Made by a program: the position numbers and the translations under genes. The notes beneath the pieces were generated by a model that did not search any database, had not been told where the DNA came from, and saw nothing but the letters and a program-made list of their open reading frames with translations. 50,025 nt of DNA from a virus, in IMG/VR virus record IMGVR_UViG_3300021168_000041, positions 1 to 50,025 of that record; one strand, 5' to 3'. Positions 41,280 through 47,662 of this stretch are shown in pieces (within the stretch, counting starts at the first letter, position 1; each line of letters begins with the position of its first letter).

Positions 41280-41564
41280 ATGTCTGTAGATGCAAAGTTG
41301 ATGACGGTGGTGGGCGCGATCAAGCAGTCCATCGAGCAATCAGGCAGCCCGGGCGTGAGCGTGAACAGTCACCCTAACCCGTTCTTCCTCAACGTGAACG
41401 GCGCGTTGGATTTGAAGGCCGCCGCCACGCTGATCGTGCAGCGGCTCGAAGAGTACGAGGCAGCGCTCAAGGCGCGAATCGAGAAGTCGATCAAGGAAGC
41501 TGAAGCGAAGGTCGCAGCCGAAGCGGCCAACGTGGCAGCGAACGATACGTCGGCGCCAGTTTAA
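41280..41564 (+). CDS. Unknown helical protein
   Basis: A 94-aa protein after a GAGGAG site. N-terminal part (MTVVGAIKQSIEQSGSPGVSVN) and a helical acidic C-terminus (LEEYEAALKARIEKSIKEAE). No motif recognised. Confidence 0.55.
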   Translation: MSVDAKLMTVVGAIKQSIEQSGSPGVSVNSHPNPFFLNVNGALDLKAAATLIVQRLEEYEAALKARIEKSIKEAEAKVAAEAANVAANDTSAPV

Positions 41565-41591
41565 TTTTTCAAACCAACAGGAGTAAGGACA

Positions 41592-41801
41592 ATGGGTTTA
41601 TTCAAGAACACCGTCGACAGCATCATCGCGGACATCTCCGCGAAGATCGAGAAGCTGTCCGTCGTGGCTGAGGCGCACGCCCTGGCCGCGCAACTGCATC
41701 GCGACGTGATCGACGAGCGGCAGAAACTCGTCAACTTCGCGAACCAGGAAGAGGCGCGAGCCAGGAGCATCGCCGCCAAGTTCAAGGCGCTGATTTCGTA
41801 G
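41592..41801 (+). CDS. Coiled-coil small protein
   Basis: A 69-aa helical protein (IADISAKIEKLSVVAEAHAL, HRDVIDERQKLVNFANQ) with a AGGAGTAAGGAC site. Similar in composition to the previous gene. Function unknown; it ends just before a terminator. Confidence 0.55.
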   Translation: MGLFKNTVDSIIADISAKIEKLSVVAEAHALAAQLHRDVIDERQKLVNFANQEEARARSIAAKFKALIS

Positions 41802-41821
41802 GGTTCATTATTGTCAAATGG

Positions 41822-41843
41822 GGCCGGGAGTTGCGTCCCGGCC
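41822..41843 (+). terminator. GC-rich hairpin terminator
   Basis: GGCCGGGA, a six-base loop GTTGCG and TCCCGGCC form an 8-bp perfect stem, followed by TGTTTCC. The T-run is short, so it may be partial. It closes the operon of the sigma-like gene, and its loop overlaps the -35 of the next promoter. Confidence 0.6.
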
Positions 41844-41858
41844 TGTTTCCTGTATACT
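41831..41858 (+). promoter_or_regulatory. Promoter of the SF1 helicase operon
   Basis: TTGCGT (41831-41836), 16 bases, TATACT (41853-41858), followed by GGCC. The -35 is inside the terminator loop, so transcripts stopping here and starting here overlap. It lies 32 bases before the UvrD-like start. Confidence 0.65.
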
Positions 41859-41889
41859 GGCCGCACGTAACTTGAACCTGGAGCTGCAG

Positions 41890-43356
41890 ATGGAATTTTC
41901 GACCTACCAGAACGCGATCTTCGCCTTCCTCGTCAACACCCTCCGTAACCTGGTCGTACGCGCGGGCGCCGGCTCGGGCAAATCCACCACGCTGATCGAG
42001 ATCGTCAAGCGCCTCGTCGGCAACACCATTTTCCTCGCGTTCGGCAAAGACATTGCCGAGTCTCTGAAGGCGCGCGGCGTCAACGCCCGCACCTTCCACA
42101 GCCTCACGTACATTCCGGTGACCCGCTTCTACTCGACGATGGTCCGCGCTACCGTCGATGGCAGCAAGATTCGCAACATGATCCGCGAGCGCTACAGCGA
42201 AGCTGATCAGCGCACGTACGGCAACTTCGTCAACAAGCTGGTGGGTCTCGCGAAGAATTCCGGCATGGGTTTTTTGATCGATGACACCGAGCAGAACTGG
42301 GACGATCTGGCCGCGAAGCATGACCTTGAGATCGAAGACGGCAAGGGTGACCATCGCACCGCGCTGGAGCTGGCCCGCGCGATGCTGATCAGCTCGAACA
42401 ACGCCGCCACCCAGCAGGGCCTGCTCGACTTCGATGATCTGCTCTTCCTCGCCGTCAAGGAAGGCATCACACTGCCGACGTTCGACAACGTCCTGGTCGA
42501 TGAGGCGCAGGACACCAACGCGATCCAGCGCGCCATCATCCGCAAGATCATGAAACCCACCTCGCGCCTGGTAGCGGTCGGCGATCCGAGCCAAGCCATC
42601 TACGGTTTCCGCGGCGCCGACAGCGACGCGATGGACCTTATCAAGTCAGAGTTCGATGCCGACGAGCTGCCCCTGACGGTTAGCTACCGCTGCGCGAAGT
42701 CCATCGTCGAGTACGCGTCCCAGTTCGGCGTCATCGAGGCCGCCCCGGGCGCCATCGACGGCGAAGTAAAGATTCTTAAGCGCACCGACAAGTATGTGGA
42801 CCTGATGGGTGCCGCTGATCTGGTGGTGTGTCGCCTCACGAAGCCGCTGATCGAGCTGGCGTACGACCTGATGATGGCGCGCAAGCCGGCGTACATGATG
42901 GGCCGCGAGATCGGCGAAGGTCTCGTGAACCTGATCAAGAAGCAGCAGGCCAAGGGTATCGAGCAGCTGATCGTCAAGCTGGAAGCCAGCACCGCCCGCG
43001 AAGTCGAGCGCGCCAAGGCGAAGAACGACGACGCCAAAGCCGAGCGCGCCGAAGACCGCCGCGACTGCATCCTGTTCCTGGTCAACACGCTGGAAGAGAA
43101 CGACCGCACGATCCCCGAGCTGATCCGCGTCATAGAGAACCTGTTCCGCAACAAAGCGGACGCGGTGGTCCTGGCGACGGTGCACAAGGCCAAGGGTCTC
43201 GAAGCGGCCCGCGTGTTCTGGCTGAACCACGACTACGTCAGCAAGTGGGCGCGTCAGCCCTGGCAGAAGCAGCAGGAAGTGAACCTGCGCTACGTCGCGG
43301 CGACCCGCGCGAAGTCTGAATTGGTCCTGATCCCTTCACCACCGAAAGGAAAGTAA
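41890..43356 (+). CDS. UvrD/Rep-type SF1 DNA helicase
   Basis: The 488-aa protein (starting MEFSTYQNAIF) carries SF1A motifs: Walker A GAGSGKST, motif Ia-like FHSLTY, motif II VDEAQD, motif III GDPSQAIYGFRGA, motif IV-like SYRC, motif V ATVHKAKGLEA and motif VI YVAATRAK. These use ATP to move along DNA 3' to 5'. It is shorter than UvrD or PcrA, with smaller accessory domains. It starts a new transcription unit and is followed by genes that overlap it or nearly so. An in-frame opening upstream (from 41818) lies over the promoter and is not used. Confidence 0.9.
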   Translation: MEFSTYQNAIFAFLVNTLRNLVVRAGAGSGKSTTLIEIVKRLVGNTIFLAFGKDIAESLKARGVNARTFHSLTYIPVTRFYSTMVRATVDGSKIRNMIRERYSEADQRTYGNFVNKLVGLAKNSGMGFLIDDTEQNWDDLAAKHDLEIEDGKGDHRTALELARAMLISSNNAATQQGLLDFDDLLFLAVKEGITLPTFDNVLVDEAQDTNAIQRAIIRKIMKPTSRLVAVGDPSQAIYGFRGADSDAMDLIKSEFDADELPLTVSYRCAKSIVEYASQFGVIEAAPGAIDGEVKILKRTDKYVDLMGAADLVVCRLTKPLIELAYDLMMARKPAYMMGREIGEGLVNLIKKQQAKGIEQLIVKLEASTAREVERAKAKNDDAKAERAEDRRDCILFLVNTLEENDRTIPELIRVIENLFRNKADAVVLATVHKAKGLEAARVFWLNHDYVSKWARQPWQKQQEVNLRYVAATRAKSELVLIPSPPKGK

Positions 43357-43593
43357 ATGCGATACATATACGTCAGCAAGCCAGGCGGCAAGCCGATGAA
43401 CATCGGCATCAACAAGGCGAAGCGCATCGCGCACGACGCCGACCGGCGCGATCAGCTCATCGTGCTCGCGAAGCTTGGCCCAGGACTGCCGCGAGAGCAC
43501 AGTCACCATCAGCAGCTGGTGCGCTCGCGGCACCGGTACTACCACGAGCAGCACGAGGAATTCGTTCGTGAGCGATCAAAAGCAGCTGCGTAA
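43357..43593 (+). CDS. Basic unknown protein
   Basis: A 78-aa protein with AAGGAAAGTAA before the ATG. Rich in Arg, Lys and His (HHQQLVRSRHRYYHEQH). Not recognised; overlaps the next gene by 26 bases. Confidence 0.5.
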   Translation: MRYIYVSKPGGKPMNIGINKAKRIAHDADRRDQLIVLAKLGPGLPREHSHHQQLVRSRHRYYHEQHEEFVRERSKAAA

Positions 43594-43777
43594 GAACACG
43601 GTGGAAACGCTCGGCCTACTGGTCGAGCGTTACCCCAACCTGACTATCGGGCAGATAATCTGCAACGCTGTCGGGCCGTTGGATATTTTCGTCACGGATG
43701 ACGTCGCGTTCGCGCGGGCGTTGAACATGCTGTTTATTCACTATACTCAGTTCGAAGCCGCGGGGATCAAGCCATGA
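43568..43777 (+). CDS. Unknown protein
   Basis: GTG at 43568 after GAGGAATTC. The 69-aa product (MSDQKQLRKNTVETLGLLVE, then AVGPLDIFVTDDVAFARALN) is mixed and not basic. The frame is open upstream, but that part is in the previous gene. Not recognised. Confidence 0.5.
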   Translation: MSDQKQLRKNTVETLGLLVERYPNLTIGQIICNAVGPLDIFVTDDVAFARALNMLFIHYTQFEAAGIKP

Positions 43778-43905
43778 CACGGAAGATGGTCGAGGCAGAT
43801 TTGTACGCTGGCCTACTGGTGAAGTGCCAGCGCTGTGAGCGCGAGGGTGCGTGGGTAACCGCTGGTGCCGGTTCGAGCCGGGCCGCTTCCGGTACGAGTC
43901 CCTGA
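43774..43905 (+). CDS. Short zinc-type ORF, possibly frameshifted
   Basis: ATG at 43774 overlaps the upstream TGA (ATGA). The 43-aa product starts MTRKMVEADLY and contains VKCQRCEREG, a CxxC knuckle. After it the sequence loses character. A second frame, 43851-43937, continues with a protein-like stretch including CRFEPGRF and ends on the next ATG, so the original gene may have been one zinc protein broken by a frameshift. Confidence 0.4.
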   Translation: MTRKMVEADLYAGLLVKCQRCEREGAWVTAGAGSSRAASGTSP

Positions 43906-43937
43906 GAGTGCACGCCGCCTGGAGGGTGGCCGCATGA
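43851..43937 (+). CDS. Second short frame, probable remainder of the zinc protein
   Basis: GTG at 43851 with GAGGG upstream; TGA at 43935-43937 overlaps the HNH ATG (ATGA). The 28-aa product contains GNRWCRFEPGRFRYESL, which is more protein-like than the same bases in the other frame. Either an independent coupled micro-gene or the C-terminus of a disrupted gene. Confidence 0.35.
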   Translation: MGNRWCRFEPGRFRYESLRVHAAWRVAA

Positions 43938-44443
43938 TAGTCATCATGAAATATTGCGGTAAGTGTCATGAGCACACGCCGCGCGGGCATCGAGGTAGCT
44001 GTAAGCCGTGCAAGAACGCCAGAGCCAGGGTACGTCGTAGTACGCCAGAAGGTAAAGCTGCGGCATGTAAATCCTCGACCGATTGGCGACTGAAACACCT
44101 GGATCGCGCCAACGCTACGCAGACCGCACGAAGGTCGACTCCGCAAGGTGTAGCAGTCGTGTTGCTTCAACGCGCCCGCCGTCGCGCCAAGAGCGCAGGT
44201 TTACCATTTTCTCTTAGTCTAGATTCGTTGCGACAGAAACTTGAGCGTGGCGTATGCGAGGTATCTGGACTTCCTTTTGTTTTGACGCCATTTGGCAATC
44301 CGCGTCGTCCGTCAATCGACCAGATACGGGCCGGTGAGGGATACACACCACAGAACACCCGCGTAGTGCTTTGGGGGATCAACGTCGCTTGCCATACCTG
44401 GGGACTTGAAGCTATAACTGAAATTTTTAGGAGCGTCCCATGA
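43934..44443 (+). CDS. HNH-like endonuclease with zinc ribbon
   Basis: From the ATG at 43934 (GGAGG eight bases upstream) it encodes 169 aa. An N-terminal zinc ribbon (Cys8, Cys11, Cys23, Cys26), a basic middle, and a core GVCEVSGLPF, PSIDQIRAGEGYTPQNTRVV, then N150 that follows the pattern of a divergent HNH family. It should cut or nick DNA. It is coupled by ATGA to the serine recombinase, so the two may move or work together. The larger opening from 43865 has no ribosome site. Confidence 0.72.
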   Translation: MIVIMKYCGKCHEHTPRGHRGSCKPCKNARARVRRSTPEGKAAACKSSTDWRLKHLDRANATQTARRSTPQGVAVVLLQRARRRAKSAGLPFSLSLDSLRQKLERGVCEVSGLPFVLTPFGNPRRPSIDQIRAGEGYTPQNTRVVLWGINVACHTWGLEAITEIFRSVP

Positions 44444-44976
44444 AAGCTGTCGGATATGTCCGCGTTTCCACAGTGGAACAGGCACAGAGCGGTTTAGGGC
44501 TGGAGGCGCAGCGCGCCGCTATCACCCGGTGGGCCGCCGAGCGCGGTCTGGAGCTGACCATCTACGAGGACGCCGGCATTACTGGCACCTCTATGGCGAA
44601 GCGACCGGCTCTGGAGCAGGCGTTGTGCGATGCAAAAAAAGGCTCCGTACTGGTAGCCTACTCCTTGTCTCGCTTCGCAAGGTCCACCAGGGACATGCTA
44701 ATCATCGCTGAGCGGCTCAAGCGGCAGGGGGCCGACCTTGTAAGCCTGACGGAAAGCATCGACACCACGACTGCCACAGGGCGTCTAGTGTTCACCTTAC
44801 TGTCCGCCCTGAGCCAGTTTGAACGAGATCTTACGTCTGAAAGAACCCGTGCGGCATTATATGCCCTGAAGGCGCGCGGCGTGAAGCTGGGCCCGAAGCG
44901 GCCGAACCCCACCGCCGGCAACGAAGCGAACCGATTGAAGTGGGAACGGATCCGTGCTAACATGGCATCCGCCTGA
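44440..44976 (+). CDS. Small serine recombinase (resolvase/invertase family)
   Basis: The 178-aa protein has the catalytic start MKAVGYVRVST with Ser10 and Arg8, LEAQRAAITRWA, and a LSRFARSTRDM block (Arg78, Arg81) as in gamma-delta resolvase. ALSQFERDLTSERTRAAL forms the E-helix region. The C-terminus is short and lacks a clear helix-turn-helix, so DNA recognition is uncertain. It could resolve genome multimers or invert DNA. It overlaps the HNH-like gene as ATGA. Confidence 0.85.
   Translation: MKAVGYVRVSTVEQAQSGLGLEAQRAAITRWAAERGLELTIYEDAGITGTSMAKRPALEQALCDAKKGSVLVAYSLSRFARSTRDMLIIAERLKRQGADLVSLTESIDTTTATGRLVFTLLSALSQFERDLTSERTRAALYALKARGVKLGPKRPNPTAGNEANRLKWERIRANMASA
44935..44963 (+). 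promoter_or_regulatory. Promoter inside the recombinase end
   Basis: TTGAAG (44935-44940), 17 bases, TAACAT (44958-44963), with TGC before the -10 (extended). It would drive the genes from 44999 on. It lies within the last codons of the recombinase gene. Confidence 0.5.
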
Positions 44977-44998
44977 AACTTGACACTAGGAGATCGAT

Positions 44999-45274
44999 AT
45001 GGAATCAATTAAGTACGCCATCACCCCGTCTGAGGCGGAAGCCTTTATACGAAAGGCCCGCGGTAAAACTCTATTCATAGCGGTAGGCCAGCGCGCGCCA
45101 ATCGCTCACCAGCCTGGCTACGAGTTCCCGGTGATGGCTCACATCAAGGTAACTCGCAAAGCCGCCATCCGATTCATCTGCGAAGCATACTCCGCAGTCA
45201 TGCAGAACAAAGGCGCCCTCTGCGTCATCTCCGAGCTGGAGAACTGCGTATTCATCGGGAGGGCTGCCCGATGA
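44999..45274 (+). CDS. Unknown early protein
   Basis: A 91-aa protein with AGGAGATCGAT before the ATG. N-terminal SEAEAFIRKARGKTLFIAVGQ and a second part with SELENCVFIGR. Mixed fold; not recognised. Confidence 0.55.
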   Translation: MESIKYAITPSEAEAFIRKARGKTLFIAVGQRAPIAHQPGYEFPVMAHIKVTRKAAIRFICEAYSAVMQNKGALCVISELENCVFIGRAAR

Positions 45275-45447
45275 TCTACGCCTACCGATGCAATCCGTGC
45301 GACCGCGAGAAGCTGGAGCAGCGCGCGGTCAAGCACATGCTGACGAAGCTTCCCAAGTGCGATCAGTGCGGGCGACGAATGAAGTTCTTCATCTCTAGCC
45401 CGCCGCTTGGCGTCGTCAAGAATCCAGCAGCGGGGTACCGATCATGA
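45271..45447 (+). CDS. Zinc-ribbon micro-protein
   Basis: ATG at 45271 overlaps the previous TGA (ATGA); TGA at 45445-45447 overlaps the next ATG. The 58-aa product has CNPCD and CDQCG knuckles (Cys7, Cys10, Cys31, Cys34), a two-knuckle zinc ribbon. It may bind nucleic acid or polymerase. Confidence 0.6.
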   Translation: MIYAYRCNPCDREKLEQRAVKHMLTKLPKCDQCGRRMKFFISSPPLGVVKNPAAGYRS

Positions 45448-45959
45448 ACGAGCCTGTAGTCACCGTCCCTCTGAATCCGCCGGCAGTGGTCGGCAGTCGC
45501 CACGGACAGCAGTACAGCGACTGGGCGTACAACGATCCCGCCGGCATCGTCACAGCAGCGTACCGCAACCTGCAGGGCGTCGAGTTCGACACCTTTGTGG
45601 CCCGCGGACTGTCTGGCATCCTCGTGGCACCGCTCTTGGCCCGCGCGATGTCGCGTAACTTTCTGATCGTGCGCAAACCCGACGAGAACAGTCACTCGTC
45701 ATGCAAGGTCGAAGGCACCTTCGGACGCAAGTGGGTCTTCCTTGATGACTTCATCGCGGGCGGCGGTACATTCTGCGCGTGCCGCGAAGCCGTCGCGCAA
45801 CATGCCCGCGTGCCGCACGAGCTGATCGGCGCCTACTGCTACCAGACTCCGCCGTGGGAGTACACTGAGGAAAAACCGCCACCGCCAAGATGCGCAGCAA
45901 ACTGGGGGCGGTTTCGTTACTGGGATTTGAACACCAACGGGTGGCTGGACAGCATATGA
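45444..45959 (+). CDS. Phosphoribosyltransferase-like protein
   Basis: The 171-aa protein has the PRPP-binding loop WVFLDDFIAGGGT at 97-109, the signature of type I phosphoribosyltransferases. Before it are FDTFVARGLSGILVAPLLARAM and NFLIVRKPDE as in the family core. Substrate unknown; it could act in nucleotide salvage or modify a small molecule. It is coupled to the zinc ribbon by ATGA. Confidence 0.72.
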   Translation: MNEPVVTVPLNPPAVVGSRHGQQYSDWAYNDPAGIVTAAYRNLQGVEFDTFVARGLSGILVAPLLARAMSRNFLIVRKPDENSHSSCKVEGTFGRKWVFLDDFIAGGGTFCACREAVAQHARVPHELIGAYCYQTPPWEYTEEKPPPPRCAANWGRFRYWDLNTNGWLDSI

Positions 45960-46090
45960 GTGTCACTATTCGCATCATCGATTACAAAAATCTTCGCCGC
46001 AGCTACGTGCTGTGGCGGAACGCTCACCCAGCCATCCTGGACTGGTACAAGCGGTGGATGGACAACTGGAGAGCAACAACAAATGCGTAG
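45956..46090 (+). CDS. Small unknown protein
   Basis: ATG at 45956 overlaps the previous TGA (ATGA), 44 aa, starts MSVTIRIIDYKNLRRSYVLW and is rich in Trp, Arg and Tyr. Overlaps the next gene by eight bases. Not recognised. Confidence 0.45.
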   Translation: MSVTIRIIDYKNLRRSYVLWRNAHPAILDWYKRWMDNWRATTNA

Positions 46091-46349
46091 CAATCATCCC
46101 TGGCGTGAAGCCAGTCCCGGCGTGAAGACCATCGACCCGGTGGTCATCACCCGCAGCGCATCGTTCGCCGCATATCTATACGCGCTGCCGCGCGAGGAGC
46201 GCCGGCAGATCGAGGCGGCGGAGCGCGCGTTCGTGCTGAAGGCAAACACCTTCACCAGTCCGCAGCAATCTGCGGCCAGGGAGCATGCCGGCGGCATGCT
46301 TGGCGTAAAGGAAAACGAGCCGGCGGACTACCGCGGGTTCGTTGTTTGA
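46083..46349 (+). CDS. Unknown protein
   Basis: ATG at 46083 with GGAGAG upstream. The 88-aa product (RSASFAAYLYALPREERRQIEAAERAFVL as its main helix) ends just before the promoter. Not recognised. Confidence 0.5.
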   Translation: MRSNHPWREASPGVKTIDPVVITRSASFAAYLYALPREERRQIEAAERAFVLKANTFTSPQQSAAREHAGGMLGVKENEPADYRGFVV

Positions 46350-46373
46350 CAGGGGGCAGATTTCTGTTACTCT
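46346..46373 (+). promoter_or_regulatory. Early promoter P4
   Basis: TTGACA (46346-46351), exactly 16 bases, TACTCT (46368-46373), extended -10 TGT. It is the best member of the family found at 33770, 34297 and 37214. It precedes the AAGGAG-led gene at 46418. Confidence 0.85.
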
Positions 46374-46417
46374 GAAAATGTAGCTGCTATTTTTCAACCT
46401 TAAGGAGATAGAAACCG

Positions 46418-46813
46418 ATGAATCACGCAAAAATTGCGGCTGCGCTCCACGCGCTCGCCGACGCCTTCCTCGAAGGCGTAGAAGAAGTCAAAGACATCGC
46501 GACCGGCAAAGGAAAGAAGGCCAAAGTCGCCGAGCAACCCGCAGCGCCCGCTGCCGTAGCTCAGACTGCCGCCCCGGCGCCCGCGCCGGCACCCGTTGTT
46601 CCGACCATCACCAAAGCGCAGCTGAACGCGGCCGTGCTCAAGGTGGCCGCGAAGAGCCGGGACACGGCGGAGGCGATTCTCGGTCGCTTCGGACACAAGA
46701 ACACCGTGACGCTGCCTGCTGAGCAGTGGCAGGCGGTGTTCGACGCGTTCGAAGAAGAGATCGCGAAGCAGGACGCTGCCGCCGTGCAGGTCCAGCAGGC
46801 GTCACTGGTCTAA
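46418..46813 (+). CDS. Ala/Pro-linker protein
   Basis: The 131-aa protein has a helical N-terminal part (ALHALADAFLEGVEEVKDIATG), an Ala/Pro-rich linker (about 40-64) and a helical C-terminal domain (LNAAVLKVAAKSRDTAEAILGRFG). The two-domain-with-linker design suggests a tether. It has a strong AAGGAG site and the best promoter of the arm. Not recognised. Confidence 0.6.
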   Translation: MNHAKIAAALHALADAFLEGVEEVKDIATGKGKKAKVAEQPAAPAAVAQTAAPAPAPAPVVPTITKAQLNAAVLKVAAKSRDTAEAILGRFGHKNTVTLPAEQWQAVFDAFEEEIAKQDAAAVQVQQASLV

Positions 46814-46825
46814 GACGGAGTCCCG

Positions 46826-46904
46826 CCCTCACGCGCCGTGCAGAAACGTTCGCAGCCCAGGAAGCACCCCCAGTTTATGGGGACATACGAGCGGCGCGTG
46901 AGGG
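46826..46904 (+). ncRNA. Possible structured RNA with 13-bp perfect stem
   Basis: CCCTCACGCGCCG (46826-46838) pairs with CGGCGCGTGAGGG (46892-46904), a perfect GC-rich 13-bp stem. In the 53-base loop CCCC (46867-46870 region) and GGGG flank AGTTTAT as a second hairpin. It sits in the 110-base gap between two genes. A 27-codon GTG frame also spans it but lacks a ribosome site. The sequence could be a regulatory leader for the HEXXH gene or an RNA. Confidence 0.45.
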
Positions 46905-46925
46905 AGATGGGCAGGAGCTGAAACT

Positions 46926-47333
46926 GTGATTATTCACGACCGGCCACCGAACTTCGAGGTGATCCAAGCCGCGTTCCCCAAGGCAGTGGAACCTGGTGTG
47001 ATGTTCGCCTACGACGGAAACATCTATAACCCGAGCGGCAAGATCATTCCGCCGGCACTGATCGCGCATGAAGAAGTGCACCTGAAGCGCCAGATCATGC
47101 ACGGTGCCGACATCTGGTGGGACCACTATCTGCGTGACTCCGCGTTCCGCTACCACGAGGAGCTGTTGGCGCACGTCGCCGAGTTCAATGCGCAGCGCGG
47201 CCCTGACCGTAATCAGGGTGCGCGATTGCTGATATCGACGGCGCTGAGGCTGGTGGCGCCTTTATATAACTATCAGCCGCCACGAAACTTGCAGGAAGCG
47301 ATTCGCGATCTGCGTCAGGAGATTGAAAAATGA
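46926..47333 (+). CDS. HEXXH zinc-peptidase-like protein
   Basis: GTG at 46926 with AGGAG eight bases upstream. The 135-aa protein has AHEEVHLKRQ with His48, Glu49 and His52 (HEXXH), then HEELLAHVAEF that may give the third zinc ligand (Glu78 or Glu79). This resembles small zinc metallopeptidase-like phage proteins. The motif alone does not prove activity. It is coupled to the next gene as ATGA. Confidence 0.6.
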   Translation: MIIHDRPPNFEVIQAAFPKAVEPGVMFAYDGNIYNPSGKIIPPALIAHEEVHLKRQIMHGADIWWDHYLRDSAFRYHEELLAHVAEFNAQRGPDRNQGARLLISTALRLVAPLYNYQPPRNLQEAIRDLRQEIEK

Positions 47334-47662
47334 GTAACTTACGTCCGTACATGGCTCCGGCTTTTGGTTCGGAGCGGCTGCTTCTGCCGCGAGGAGAAAT
47401 GCTGAAGCTGCTTTACAAGTCTGTGGCCCGACGGCGCACCTTAATCAAGGGTAAGTTGAAAGATGATGACGGTCATTTTTGTGCTATCGGCGCATTGGCT
47501 AGCGACTGCGACACTGGTAAGACACAAAAGCTGATTGCCAGCAAAGAGTTTATCGACGAAGTGGCCGCGATCAACGATAAACTTGGCGACACGGTCTCGT
47601 CAAAACAGCGGTGGGGATTCGTCATGAAGTGGCTGCGTGAGGAAATTGCGAAACTAAAATGA
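47330..47662 (+). CDS. Unknown basic protein
   Basis: A 110-aa protein with ATGA overlap on both sides. It has a basic N-terminal half (LYKSVARRRTLIKGKLK), DGHFCAIGALASDC and a helical C-terminus. Not recognised. Confidence 0.5.
   Translation: MSNLRPYMAPAFGSERLLLPRGEMLKLLYKSVARRRTLIKGKLKDDDGHFCAIGALASDCDTGKTQKLIASKEFIDEVAAINDKLGDTVSSKQRWGFVMKWLREEIAKLK

Noticed and set aside
41782-42594. 270-codon minus-strand frame opposite the SF1 helicase gene
   Set aside because: Antisense to all helicase motifs; no ribosome site; runs across the promoter and terminator.
43855-43885. tRNA-like TTCGAGCC stretch
   Set aside because: The flanking stem pairs only with a six-base loop and no acceptor, D-arm or anticodon arm can be built.
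46838-46921. 27-codon GTG frame in the structured gap
   Set aside because: No ribosome site, and the bases are better explained by a perfect 13-bp stem; kept only as an alternative.
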